Origin: Entomortierella parvispora | Lineage: Eukaryota > Mortierellomycota > Mortierellomycetes > Mortierellales > Mortierellaceae | Assembly (NCBI GenBank): GCA_963573315.1 | Contig: OY752142.1 | Location: 1,736,001 to 1,800,000, forward strand | Direction: 5' to 3' | DNA: 64,000 nt | Shown: positions 33,043 to 46,100 of the stretch, in pieces | Position numbering within the stretch: position 1 is the first letter of the stretch | How the letters are laid out: every line of letters begins with the position of its first letter | Program-made: the position numbers and the translations under genes | Notes under the pieces: generated by a model | The model's database searches: none | Seen by the model: the letters and a program-made list of their open reading frames with translations, nothing else | What the model was told of the DNA's origin: nothing

Positions 33043-35993
33043 GTGACGACGATAAAGTGATGATGATGAAGAAGGAAAAGAAGAAAACACACACACGCAG
33101 AAACACCTTGACACTTCTCTCTTTCACACTCCCTTTCTTCACACTTCCATTCCTCTCTTTCACACTTTTCCCTCTCACTCGCATTTCGACTTCATCGCAT
33201 CTGTGCGAGGAATTGAAAGGGGAAAAAAAAGACACAGAGTGAGAGAAGGAGGGAAAAAAATGTAGCAGTCACAACTACCGCATATCTAGCGCGATAATGA
33301 TGTCACCGGACATACCAGATCGCATGTCCTTGGACAGTCGCGCGCGCCACCAAACCGCCCTTCCCTCCATATCTACCCATGCAGGCTAACCATGCTAGCC
33401 TATGCAAATTCAATGTATAATGATGCGCTCCAGACCGTCTGTGTCCTTGTCCCTGTTGTGTGCAACGCGTGCCCGTGCCAGACAGACGTGTGTGAGTGAA
33501 AGAGTGGCGAGTGAGTGCAGACTGTGCATGCCTATGTTCGGTCCACGAGGCCTGGATCGGGAGAAAGGGGCTGCAGAGGCCCTTTCCCTTCCTCAGAGGC
33601 AAAGCCAGGGGGCGGTCAGAGGCCAAAGAAAGCCAAAGACAAAGCAAAAAAGAGTAGAGTTTGCATGAATCCTTCTGGCTGAGCCCTTTCCCCCCCTTCT
33701 TTCCTTTGCGTAACCCCTGTCTGGATTGTGTATCCTTCCTTCACCGTTCGTTCCAGGGGGCCGGACATGGGGGGTCGCGGTGATGGCGGCGGCAAATTGC
33801 CGTCCCGGTCTATCCTCCCCACCCACCCACCCATCCTCATCAACAATGTTGCTGAATCCTCGTCTTTGTTGATATTATTACTATTGTCGACGCTGTTGTT
33901 GATTCTTCAAAGGGTCCATGAACAGCCAAGCCTGAACGGTCTTTTCGCCTTCAGTTCATCTCTGGGTCATCTTTTTATATCTTCCAGCGGTGGCCTTGCA
34001 TGACCAACGAGAACGGTATCGACACACAAGGTTGCATTGTGCAGGTTTGTTGTTGGTGATCGCGTTCATTTATTGCCGCATGGTACGCAAATGAATCCAA
34101 CGTTTTCTCATGCAAGTCGCCTGTTTTTTTTCTTTGCTCCTCTTCTTCTTCCTTTTCTGCTCCCGCCTTCTATCTATCTACTACTACCTCGCTCCTCCTG
34201 CCTCATCAGCAAAGGAATCATTGGAGAAAAAAAAAGGGTAAACAAAGCGCCTCAACGCGTTTGTGTCGTGGGCGAAATGGTTCAATACAACAACTGGCCC
34301 TCCAAGCTCCAACTGTTGACAGCTGAGGATGGGCAAGACGATCGTCGGCTATTTATTGCAAAGTGCTACAAAAATACATTTATAGCTCGCTCGTGCTGGA
34401 CGTCCAGAGGGAGAGGGGGGGGAGTGTCCAAGCAGGAAAAAAGTCCATGTTTTGTCCTTATCTTCAGTAACAGCAAGACCAAGAGTCCATCCTAGGGATT
34501 GAGGGCTTATAGTGAATGGGATCACTCTTTCTTCACTATCTATGCTCATCCCACGCGCGAGATACCCTGATCAACAGCGCAAAAAAAGCGCATGCACAAG
34601 TTAATTGCCCGAGCCCAGCACACACAACACGCACACAGAAGAAAAAAAAAAAAAAAAAAGGGATGGACAACCACAGATTTGCCATGTGTGTGTGTGCGTT
34701 GTTATTTCATGCCCGCGTGGTTGCGTGTTCAGCTTCTCCGTGGAGTGGGTCAAGTTGGATAAGAAGAGAAAAGGAGGACCCCTCGATCCCAAGGGCTTTT
34801 GAACTTCTGACCACCCTTTTTCTCACTCTCGACGTTACCTTACTTCAGCGTGAAAAGCGAGAATAAAAATAACGAAAAAGAGAAAAAAGGAGTGAGGGTG
34901 ATGGAGTGGATAGCAAACAGAGGCGATGGGATTGGGATGGCTGGGAAGAAGGAACTCTTTCAAGGTCTTTGTCAATTTGTTTTGCCCTTTGTCGTGCTGC
35001 TCGATCCGCTTGACGTGTCTGGTGGCTTCCTTGCACCTTATCTTTGGAGCATAGCTCTTTGTTGAGCAGAAGAGGCAAAGATCCCGTTCAGTCGTAGAAC
35101 ACTGGCAGATCGAGATTGAAAACTGAAGATCGTGGAGATTGGACGAGAGAGAGAGAGAGAGAGAGAGAGGAAAATCAAGAGTGAGGAAAAACAAAAGAGA
35201 AAAGTGGGTCCTTTTGCTCAAAGCCAGGAATTCTCACATGTAGCATTGAATTGCAAGACACAGGCTCACCAAGATTCCCTGCAGGCGACCTGTAGTTCGT
35301 TGCTTGGCAAGTTGGAGCGGCAGCAGGGAAGGGCAAGAGTCGAAAGTGTCTGTGTGAATGGAGGAACGGGGCCGTCTGTCTGGTCCTCGACTGTCATCCC
35401 CTTGGTCTTTCGGGCAATCCTCAAAGGAACGAACAGATTCGACACCACTGTCGGTCTGTTTATTTGTTTGTGCGGCACAGGCAGAACAACCAGCCTCCAG
35501 AGAAACTGCGTTGCGTGGATTCTTTTCTCTTTCTCTCTCTTGCGCGCGCACAACCCAATTCAATCGCTCTCCATTCATTCATTCATTGGGTCTTATCCTT
35601 TGCCATACCATGTCTCTTGCCCAGTCCGTTCCCCCTTGTCCTCCGCTGTTCCCCCCCTTGCCTATTTTTTCCTCTCTCGTGCCACTGTTCATTTTTTTCT
35701 CTCTTTCTTCCTCTTTCTCACCTATTCCTTCCTCTCTTACTTCATCCTCGCCATCTCCCCGACTGTAACCTCTATACGACCTCTCGACCTCTCTTGCTTG
35801 ATCCACTTGGGCGTATTCAGTTTCTTCATCAACCAATTCCCTCCCCCCAAACAACTTCTCGGAGGACTCTGCGCTCTTTCAAAAAAAAAACAAGAGATAA
35901 CTTTGCGAGTCCCGTTATATCTGGAATTCTCTTCCCTCCTTCTTCGTCGTCCTCGACCCTCCTCGTCCCAACAAACACATACACAGCGCCAGA
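32077..35993. other. Long gene-free stretch between two divergent genes
   Basis: No gene is recognised in 3.9 kb. The left part up to about 33150 is purine-rich on the plus strand, fitting the leader of the minus-strand cyclin gene. It includes T runs (32527-32546, 32659-32676) and a GAT triplet run (33008-33040). The middle shows no clear coding sequence. The right part from about 35520 is C/T-rich and leads into the Rap gene. GA tracts lie at about 35142-35170. Confidence 0.45.
33008..33040. repeat. GAT triplet microsatellite
   Basis: Eleven or so GAT/ATG units in a row, in the leader side of the cyclin gene. Confidence 0.85.
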
Positions 35994-38370
35994 ATGCGTG
36001 AATACAGACTCGTTGTCCTCGGATCTGGTGGTGTCGGAAAGTCTGCTCTGGTAAGTGTATTTGCTTTCTTTATTTCGTTGCTTCGTTGGAGCCCATACAG
36101 AATAGAATTGCGGTGCAAAGGGAGAAGGGTGTCTCCACATCAGCGGACCAGGTGGAGGAGGTTGATCAGCATGTCCTCTTCGAAATGGAAAAAAAAGGGA
36201 GACAGAGCGAGAGATGGATAGATAGAGAGAGCGCGAAAGGATAGGGGGGTGGAGATTGGTGCGTTGAACAAGCGAGGATATTTTTTGGATGGATGACCAT
36301 ATCATTGACTCGACAGAAGGAAATCCACGGAGACATTGGTCCATTTGGCGTTGGAGGAAAAAAAACATGATCTGGGGACTGACTGAGAGTCAGGCAACCA
36401 ACAGGCGAAAAAAAAAAAAAAAAAAAAGAAAGAAAAAAAAACAACGACAGTCGTGACTCAAAACGTGCATGCATGCCACGCCATGCCATGGACAGAGGAC
36501 GCCCGACATAGCAACACTCCCAGAGGCATGGAGAAAGGAAAACGACCAAAAGAAAAAAGAGAGAGGAAAAAAAGAGGACCACACAAAGGAGTTGTTCACG
36601 GTGGAATAGGTGTTTGTGACAATCTGAGAGCATGCATGAACATGAGCAGGGGGATATTTTCTTGTGTTTGTGGCAAGCTTGTGCGTCTCCTTTCTCTTCC
36701 TCTCTCTCTCTCTCGCTCTCTCTCTCTGTCTCCCTTTCCCTTTCTTTCCCTCTTACTCTCTTTGCCAATCTCTGTATCTCTCTCGTTCCCTCTCTTTCTC
36801 CATCTATCTCCTCTCCTGCAACCTCATCAACACTGCATGAGTCTATGCAAAAAAGAAATGAATCGTCTTCTCTTTGCCTCAGAGCTCACTGCCTGCCTCC
36901 CCCTGCTGGGCAAAAGTGAATAGACCACACACATCTGTAACAAGTTCAACATGCCTGGTTTTTTTTTAATTTCTTTGGATCTCTCCTCACAAATCTCTCT
37001 TCCTTGAGGTTTTTTCTCTCAACTGATCAGTTGTTCTCTCTCTCCCTCCCTCTTTTTCTTTTATCTCCTCTGTCTAGACCGTCCAATTCGTACAATCCGT
37101 CTTTGTGGACCGATATGATCCCACGATTGAAGACTCTTATCGGAAGCAGGTCGAAGTCGATGGTCACCAATGTATGCTCGAGATTCTAGACACAGCAGGA
37201 ACGGAACAATTTACGGCAATGCGGGACCTGTACATGAAAAACGGCCAAGGTTTCATCCTTGTCTTCTCCATCATTGCCCAAGCAACCTTTGACGAACTGG
37301 CAGAATTACGACTACAGATTCTTAAGGTCAAGGACAACCCATTGGTAAGTGAGCACCCTTTCTATTTTGTCTCCCTTTGTGAACACTACAACCCATTGCA
37401 GAGGAGAGTGTAGTTGGGGATCGACAATCGCATTTGATAGTCAAGAGGAGAGAGGGCAGGAAGGAAAAGGAAAGAGACAGAGCCGAGGTCGGACTTCATA
37501 TTTTTCCTTCTTGTTAGCGGATTGAGTTTCGTGCGACGCGTTTTTTTTTTTCTTTCTTTCCCTTATCAACTTTTTTTTTTTTACAAGCAGCAACAGAAGA
37601 AAAAAAAAAAAAAGTATCATTCATGCAGGCACTCGGGTCCTGAAAATGATCCAGATTGGAAGAAGGCTCTGACAAGGATATTTCCATGAGGGTCAACTCG
37701 ACAACAAACAATCGACAACAAAACACACACGCACGCACACAAAAAAGAGTGGATGCAACAGGTTTGTGCGCCCGGTGTGCAGGAGAGGAGTCTATTTTTT
37801 ATTTATTTATTTTAGTTTGCGGTGCGACCATTGCAGGCATGGGAGACGGAGGGCGGGGGGTCTGAAGGGTGAGTGAACGGGGGGAAGAGAGCAGGCGACA
37901 CAAACGATTGTGTTGGGGGGTTGCTGTGTGTGCTAATGTGCTAATGGAAGGGCAACATGCCAGCAACCTCAGCTCAAACGAGAATTGGCGCCTGAGACGC
38001 GTCTTCTTCGCGTTAGACCAATCACGATGGAATGGAAACGGCCTTCTCCCCATTCAGGCATTCAGGCATTATCATCTTTTCGTTGACACTAATCTTTGTT
38101 GTTGGTCTGTGCTCTCTTGTTTTTTTTTAGGTACCCATTGTCTTGGTGGGTAACAAGTGCGATCTGGAACAAGACCGCAAGGTCAAGCGGGAGTTGGGTG
38201 ACCAACTGTCAACGCGGTGGGGAGGCACGCCATACTATGAAACATCGGCGCGCTCAAGGATAAACGTGGATGAGGTCTTTTACGACCTGGTCCGGATGAT
38301 CCAACTTCAGAACCCCATCAAACTCGACAAGAGCGGAAAAAAGGCAACAAAGAAGTGCACCATCCTGTAA
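35994..38370 (+). CDS. RSR1: Rap1/Rsr1-type small GTPase
   Basis: This Ras-family GTPase is expected to act in polarity or adhesion signalling at the plasma membrane. Three exons (35994-36050, 37078-37344, 38131-38370) splice in phase to 187 aa. The P-loop is GSGGVGKS (residues 10-17), followed by the effector region [20 protein letters not shown], the switch [14 protein letters not shown] near 116-119 and ETSA. These features, particularly RKQVEV in the effector region and [17 protein letters not shown], mark the Rap branch rather than Ras. The C-terminus is [10 protein letters not shown], so the CAAX box is CTIL; the final Leu predicts geranylgeranylation. The introns are 1027 and 786 bp, far longer than elsewhere in the window, and full of simple repeats. 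Confidence 0.9.
36051..37077 (+). other. Long repeat-rich intron 1 of the Rap gene
   Basis: The intron is GTAAGT...TAG, 1027 bp. It contains A-rich runs (36409-36440), a GCATGCATGCC motif (36467-36477) and a (TC)n stretch (36694-36730). I see no gene inside. Confidence 0.7.
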
Positions 38371-38776
38371 GCGAGATGAGAGAACAATCCACCCTCACCA
38401 ACCACCACATGACGGCTCTCTCTCTCTCTCTCTCTCTCCTCGATTCACTCGACAAAGGTGAACATGTTCCACTATCTCCGTTTTTTTTTATTTTATTTTT
38501 GAATACCAAAAATGAGGAAAGGAAGGCGAGACAGCAAGGAAGATGGAAAAGAGGAAAGAAGAACGACAACAAAGAGGAAGACGAAAGGAAAAGAAGCTGG
38601 ATATCAGAGAGCGCCTCTTTTGCTGCCCCAAGCGCCATACGCTACACTCAAGAGACAGAAGCATTTCCGAAGCATTTCATGAGCAACGAAGTCCATCCAC
38701 TCTACATGATTACTTCTACCCATTTACGTGACCCTATTTTTTTTGACACCCGCCTTCTTATCCGTTGTTCCCTTTC

Positions 38777-38840
<64 letters not shown>

Positions 38841-39171
38841 GCTTATTGTCCTTTTCTGTTTTATCTCGTTTCCTCTCTTCTGCCCGCCCTCTTCCCCTTC
38901 CCTCTCATTCTTTTCCTCCTCAAAACCCGCTTCAACCAAAACCAAAAAAAAACACAAAAAAAAAAAAAATACCTAACGCTGTACATTACCTTTGACCCAA
39001 AAATAACAAAAAAAGCGTTCGCATCCTCTTTCTAATAAAAACAAAAATAAAAAAAAGGAACTCTTGAGTCCAAGAAGAGGAGGAGGAGGAGGAGTAAGAG
39101 GAACCGACATGTCGGTCAATTGTTCATTTATTATTATTTTCGTGCTACGCCACCAACCCAGTTCACCTCTT
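38371..39171. other. Convergent 3' flanks with a long TC repeat
   Basis: The Rap gene and the Zn2Cys6 gene converge here. A (TC)n run of 57 bp lies at 38781-38837 and A-rich runs at 38946-38969. No gene is visible. Confidence 0.5.
38781..38837. repeat. (TC)n microsatellite
   Basis: An essentially pure TC run of about 57 bp. Confidence 0.9.
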
Positions 39172-42100
39172 TCATATCGCAAAGTGGTTGACTGAGGAAG
39201 GCAAGGTTGTATCAAAAGAGAAATCTCCTCCAAAATACTCTAGCGTTGCAGCAGTAACATCGCCACCACCACCACTACCACCACTACTGCCACTCTCACC
39301 AAAGTTGCTACTGATGTCCAAGGTGCCAACCTTGTTTTCGCCTCCGACTCCACCTCCACCCTGTTTGGTAATTTGGAGATCGACGCCGACCTGTTGGTCC
39401 AAGATCATGGGCGTAGTCGTAGCGGGCGCCAGGACACCTTCCATAAGACTAAACTTGGGCCCAGTCTTGTCCTGGTTCTCCAAGAGTTCCGACGCCCAAC
39501 ACATTGCCAAGGTTTCCGCGGAATTGGAAGAGAATGAAGAAGTTTCGGAGGACGGTAGTGATGGCTGCTGCCCAGTGTTGAGACCTTGGCCCAGTCTTGT
39601 CGGATGCTCAGGTGCCTGGATGACATAAGGGACACCCTCCACTTTTATCACTTGGGACCATGGGTGAATCGACCCTGGAGAAGGTAGATTCGGATGTGGT
39701 TGCTGCTGTGGTATCACTGAACCAGGCGCCTCGTGAAGTCGAGGGTGGATTCCCTTGGTTTTGTTCTCTGTCATCAAAGTCGTCCCATACGTGGAATTCG
39801 AGGATAACGTGGATGATGCCAAGGAAAAAGAAGAGTACCGAGAGAGTAACCCATCTGATCGTCTTCGGGTGACTGCAGCGTTGAATCGGTGCGCTCGATC
39901 AGGTCCCACGGTCGTGCCTCTCTGAGGGTCCTGATAAAGGAAGGATGTCGTTGGATGCGGCGTGTAAGAGTCAACTAACGGTGACTCTGAGGTGCGAATC
40001 GCAATGTTATTAAGATCATTGGAGAACTTGGACGATGACGGGATGGCAGAAGAGACTGAGGGAAAAGAAGCCATGGAGGGTCCTTCAGACAGGACTGGAA
40101 ACGGATTCAGTCCATGGACATCGTTGGCAACATGTGCATGTACGCTTCCATTGGCAGACCCATGGTATCCCGACTGCATCGCAGCAGCTTCAAAAATCGA
40201 GGGAGTGCTATAGGAGCGGGCAAGAGTGTGCTGTCTCTTTTGGTAATGTTGTCTTTGTCTTTGTTGTTGCTGTTGCTGTGGATGAACGTTGCTATTGCCT
40301 TGACCACCCTTTGACCCCCCAAAGTTCATGGCGATAGACGCGGGCATGTTTTCTGCCTGAACTCGCTGCTGTTGTTGGCCCCTCCAATGGACGGAGGTGG
40401 CGTCTCGATTATGATTATGATTCGATAACGGGCCTTCATAGTACACAACGCGACCATTGTTGTTGGGCGAGAGGATATAGGGCGAGAGGATGGTCCGACG
40501 AGGCGTATTTTGGGTGTGAGATCCAGGAGACTCCAACAATGGTGAGATGCATGCAGCAGCAGCAGTAGTGGCATCTTCCACAGATGGAGGCGAATTGGGC
40601 AAAGACTGGGGATCAGCTACACCACCCGCTGCAGCAGCAAAGTCTGCACTGGGGATCCCAGCAGTTGTTGAATAGCTTTGATCCAAAGTGAAATGCGACA
40701 TGCCCATGGTCAGCGATGTGCAGTTGGGGGAGATGGGCGTAAGAGTCCCCACTGATTGTGGACTTAGTGGCTGGGTGAAGTAATCGGCTTGCGACCCACC
40801 TTCTTCAGAAACCACAGAGGATGTCCCCACTCCATTCCCTTCCTCAAAGGGGCTTCCATTAGCCATCCCTGTACTCAGTCCTCCCAACAGCGATTGATAC
40901 ACTTGCACCTGAGAAGATGGAGAGCAAGATGAGGAGGAGGATGAAGAAGTTGAGGTGGTGGGAGAGCAAGCAGACGCGCGGAGCTGAGTGGAGCGACCAC
41001 CTGCTGGTGTGGAGCCATGAATAAACGAGAGGCGCAACGATGAAGGTGATGACGAGTAGCTATGAAGTCTTTTAGCAATTCGACTTTGGCCTTCCCGCGA
41101 TCCCGATCCATCGTCCCGAAATTTGGGTACAACCACGGTCATCCTTTGTGTAAGCGAATTATGATCTGTCGTGGAATGTGGTTCAGACCAGGGATTTGGT
41201 TGTTGTGTTTGATGTCGATGTTGGTAAAACTGAGGAGCTTGCGAGAATTGTTGCAGTCGATCAGACAGCGGCTGCTGATGATGATGTTGGGCGTCCAACG
41301 GCCTATGGATTGGACGATTAAAGTCTCTGTCCAAGTGTTGGGTATTAGGAGCGTACGAGTATGAAGCTGGCGGTGTCGGTAGAGATCTGGCTCCCGAGAT
41401 TATAGGATGATGAGGGGGGCCTCCTGCAGACGACAGTGAGGACGACGGCGGCTGCATTTGTTGCGTCGCCGTTGCTGCCGCGACTGCAAATCGAGCATTG
41501 GACGCTGTTGCCATTGCCACCGCCACTGCCGCGGCAGCAGCAGCTGAAGAGGATCCCGAGACAGCACGCGAGGGTCGCATGCTTGGCCCTACAAGCGTGC
41601 ATCGGACACAGCTCCGCTCACAGTTTTGACAAGGGTAGGCTTTGTCGACGTTGCATTTGATCTTGCTAGAAATGAATATCGACGCGAAAGCAAAATAAAC
41701 AATATTAAAAAGAAATCAGTTAGATGCGATTGAATGAATGATGTCCCCTTTCCAACGGTAAATCATTTGTGTCAAGGAAAGGGGACAGAGAGAGATAGAG
41801 AGACTCTGTGTTTAGTGTTTGTTGTTTTTTGTTGAAGCGCGTCTGTTTCAAGAAAATTGCCTGTAACAAAGATCGCAAGCACGGCACGGTCGCTCATTCA
41901 GTCTGCAGCTTGGCCTTTTGCTTGGCCTTTTCTTTCAAAACAGCAAGGAGGAAAAAAAAAAGCAAAGGCAGGGAGGAAAGGAAGGGAGGAAGGAAGGGAG
42001 GAGGGAGGGAAAAAGTGACAGAGACAAATACAGAGAGAGAGGGTGCAAAGGAGGTAGATCAACAAAGTCCAAAGGGTGGTGGACATGGAGTTCTAATGCC

Positions 42101-42509
42101 TTTGTTATCCGTTGATTTCCATTGTTCCTTGCGTGTAGTCAGTCAAAGGATCAGATCTTCAACATTTGTGTCTGCAAGGGTCAGTTTTGAAAAGAAAAAT
42201 AAGGGGCCAATTTGTTGTTTTTTGTGTACCCTGGATGCACAGCACCTAATCTCCGAGGACCCTTGTCCCACTGGGCCTTGAGGGCCAGGAACTGGGATGA
42301 GGTCTATGTTTCCCACCCCTCCTCGACTTTGTGTTCTTTGTATCCCCCCCTCCCCCATTTCACTAAAGAAATTCGAGCTAACGATTGTCCAATGTAAAAT
42401 GATGGATGAGGAGTCTGCATATCGAAATTTACCGGTAATGACAGGTATCGCACGCCATCTTGGACCGCTTGCGGACCTGCTGCGTAGTCAATGGTGCATC
42501 CTGATTCAT
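39172..42509 (-). CDS. Zn2Cys6 binuclear-cluster transcription factor
   Basis: Fungal zinc-cluster activators bind paired CGG-type sites. I read two exons: 42509-42433 (77 nt) and 41665-39172, separated by a 767-bp intron. The junction falls inside the zinc cluster. Joined, it reads MACDTCHYRKIKCNVDKAYP, then CQNCERSCVRC, placing the six cysteines at about 20, 23, 30, 38, 41 and 48, with an extra Cys at 45; this is the canonical spacing. The basic stretch VRKRSK precedes the cluster. The rest of the 856 aa is low-complexity: an Ala run near residue 65, Ser/Pro/His-rich and Gln-rich sequence, and Gly/Ser near the C-terminus. I do not see a clear fungal-specific transcription-factor middle domain. 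The large exon alone would lack the first two cysteines. Confidence 0.85.
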
Positions 42510-43156
42510 AATGAGTCCTGTACTATAATATTGAACGTGTGTTGACTAGCAGTAACGACAACGGAGAGTCGAGGGTCGACGGCAGGATTTTTTTTTTTTT
42601 TTTTTTTTTTTTGGCGGGGGGGGGATCGATCGCAGGTGGTAGATTTTTTATGAGGAGGAAGAGGCAGAGGAGTTAAAAAAAAAAAAAAAAAAAAAAGAAG
42701 AGGGAAAGCGCAAATGTGGTTCTTTTAAGCTGCCCGAGAAAGCAAGAGCGGTAACAATCGACAAAAAAGGACGATACGCCTGTCTTCGGTGTCGATCCTA
42801 CCTGTGCATCCAAGGGGAGGGGAGAGGCATCGAGGAGAACAATGAAGCAGGAGAAGGCACTATGGGCCAATTTATCAAATAAGCCGTGGATCAACACCAT
42901 TCCATGCCATGCCGTGTCATGCTTTGCCAATCTGCAAATAATACATGGTCATCCATCGACAGCCATTACACGAGCTGGCGTCAACGCAGTAAGAATAGCT
43001 GTAATCGCGAAAGCGCAGTCTGGTGGCCACGAAAAAGAAACCATGGACCATAGTGCCATGTTGAACAAAAAAAAAGTTTACTTTTCATAAATATTCAGTA
43101 TTTTACAAATCCTTGTAAAGGATACGCGGCGGGCGTCCAAGTAATGCCCTGGATTC
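42510..43156. other. Intergenic DNA with complementary T and A runs
   Basis: Region upstream of the zinc-cluster gene and downstream of SND1. It contains a T run (42588-42612) and an A run (42675-42696) separated by about 60 bp. No gene is visible. Confidence 0.5.
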
Positions 43157-46100
43157 TTAGTAACGAGGTTCCTCATCATCGGCAGTGTTGTCACCATACT
43201 CGAACAGGTTCAACTAAAGAATCAGGATAAACATTGCACAAGGTGAGTGGACAGGACATTCTTCTATCACAGGTGAACAAGAGGTGGCATCATCAACTTA
43301 CCCTCTCGCGCTTGGCCAAGGCGGTGGATTCCTGGAACTTGGCGACAAGGCTCTGGTTGCTGGGGTGGCGAGCGTAGCGAGTCTTGATGAAGACAGTAGC
43401 CAAGCCATCGCGGACAAGCTCCGCGTTCAAGCTGCGATCGGGGTCCTGCGAGATGGAAGGGTCGTAGAGGGTCAAATGCATCACGCTGTGCTCGCGCTGT
43501 TCCACAACACCCACCAACTGGCGACCAGAGACCAAGTCACGGAAGCGGTTAGCAGCCTCAATACCATAGTCCTCCTTGATAGCAGGGACCTTCACGTAGG
43601 ACAGAACTGCCTCCTGAGCCTGCTGAGGAAGGCTGCTGAACTGCACGGGGAGAGGGCAGGTACGGGTCAAAGGAATGACTTCGGACTATACATTGCAATG
43701 TTGAAGAACAAAAGAGTCAGTTTCAATCGCAAATGGCCACAGATATCAGTTGGGATGCACTTACGTTGCCATAGTCGATGTAAAGAACCTCGACGCTCTT
43801 TGTCTCGGCCACGTTGCGGATAACCTTGGCGCGATACCACTGGTTATCCTCGGTGAATTTGGCACTGATGACCTGGTGCACTTTGGGCTTCCAGTCTGCT
43901 GGTGCACTCGAGTTGCTCTTGTGGTGGTTACCAAGATCAGCCATCATCTTCTCAAGAGCCTGGATGTTTTGGTTAATGACCTGGACATAAAAGTGTCCAC
44001 CCGACACAATCTCGGAAACAACGACATCCAAGTATTCCTTCTTGATGGGCTTGGTGTTGTCCACCTCTTCCTCCTCCTCTACAGCCGCGTTAGGGTCGAC
44101 GTTCGTCCACAGCTACGATAACAGAAAACCAAATTTAGATCAAAAGTTCTTTACAAGGAGACCGATGTGTGCTGTACTTTAGAGCGCCAGGATAAACTCA
44201 CGTTCTTGCGTTCTTGCTTTGCAGCACTCTCGGCGGCATAAAGAAGACTAGCATGCTTGCTCTGCTCAGCGCTGTAAGAATGAATCGAAGCTAAACCCTC
44301 CTCCAAGAGCAGAGCAGCGACGTTCTCGGTCTTGTTGAGCCACATGGATCCAATAAAGCCTCCAGTCTTGTCGAGGGACTCGATCTCAATCTCAACCTCG
44401 CGCTGCTGGCAGCGACGAGAGATGAAGTCCAGGGCCTCTGCACCATAGGCCTCGGCCTTCTCGTTGGCAGTACGAGCTGAACGAGGGCAACGGACGCCGC
44501 CGAGGACAAAGGTAAGCTTGCAGTTTTCCTTGGGGATGATGAGTTTGAAACGGGATCCGTTGGCAACATACTCGACAATGGCTTGGGTGCGTCCTCCACG
44601 CTGGAAGAAAGGCAAAAACTGCTTTGCCTTTGCTGCGTTCTCGGAAGCATCCGACCACTTGTACTTTGGTGCCTCCTTGGCAGAGTGCTTTCCTTTTCCT
44701 TCCTCCTTGGCCCTAGAAGTTTCAGTGACATCTGTTAGTGGACAAGATTCTTTTACAGGAAAGGCTGGAGGAATACGCACGCTTTCCGTCACTTACTTTG
44801 CTTCAGCGACCAAAAGTTGATCATAGAACTGAGAGCGATCCTCTCTGGACTTGATCACATCGGCCAATCCCCTCAGAACAAGCTGCTCACCGACATTGAT
44901 CTCGCCAACCTTGACGGTGGCGCACTCTGTGGTCTCTGGGAATTGATCTGAAGGAGGCTTGACATAGTCGATTGTGATATGAACGCTCTTGCCAATAAGA
45001 CGCTTGCGGAGGAACTCTTTGGCTTCATAGTCAAAGGAAGCGATTTCAACTCCCTTTTGCTGAGGGAGTCTGAGAGATGAAAAGTGATTTGTGGCGTTAA
45101 TTTATGGGTGTTTGCCTCAACACATCCTTAGGATTTACATCTCTTGTTACCTAGTGGGGGCTTTGATGTTGGACAATCTCAGTCTGCGCTCCTGACCCTT
45201 GGAATTGCGAACAATGATAGTATCTCCAGTCATAACTCTAGCAACAGTGGCGTCAAATTGATGATCTTGGTTCTTGGTCTTCTCCACATGATCTTGCCAC
45301 AGACGGATCTTGGAAGCCTGGGCCTTACGCTCAGCATCGCGAAGAACAGTTGGGCCGCCGGTAACATGGGTGATGCTCCAGTCGGCGACCTTGGCCAATC
45401 CATTGGCGACCAATGCCTCGGCAATGTTTCCAGCAGGGTGCTGAATGGATCCAAAAAAGTTGTTGCCGTTTTGTCCAACCAATTCCAAGATAACTCGAAC
45501 CTCTCGCTGGAGAAGGCGCGACTCGACAAAGTATTTTGCCTGAAAAACATTCCAGAAAAAAAGTTAGGGACAACTGGATAGCCGTGAGAACAGAACAATA
45601 CCACCCGGGCGATCCTTCTTACCTCCTCTGCAAAAGGCTCGACAAGATCTTCAGTGCCAGAAACGCCCTGGCGAATGATGGGTGCCCTGATTCCAGAGAT
45701 CATAAGAGTGATGTATTGGTACTCGCCGTTGGGAAGAGTGAGGCAGGCACGGACAGTGGAGCCGTCGCGAATGCTTTCAATGATGGCTGAAAAAAGAATG
45801 AGAGAGAGCAAATTTAACAACTGAGAGCCAGACTTTGTTGTGGTTCAGGCACGGTCCAGCTGCTCCAATGAGAGTCTTACCTGGAAGGGGCTTGCCCTTG
45901 ACTTTCTCCAAGAACTCTTCTGCGTCTCCCTCCAAGCTGTAGTGGGCTTTGCGGATACCCTATTGAGCCACAATCTGTCAGTAACCATCGCTTCAAATTG
46001 CAATGCAGGCATGATATCCTCTTGGTTCGCAACAGCACTCCTTTTCAACAACGACGAAAAACACTCACCGAGTTGTCCTCGGCCCAAATACCGCGCTTTG

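Noticed and set aside
34037-34495. Possible small protein (MVQYNNWPSKLQLL...) upstream of the Rap gene
   Set aside because: A single open frame without splice support or family pattern; neighbouring sequence is low-complexity.
38355-39035. Open frame of 226 codons across the TC repeat
   Set aside because: Most of it is the TC microsatellite translated as Ser-Leu; convergent 3' region.
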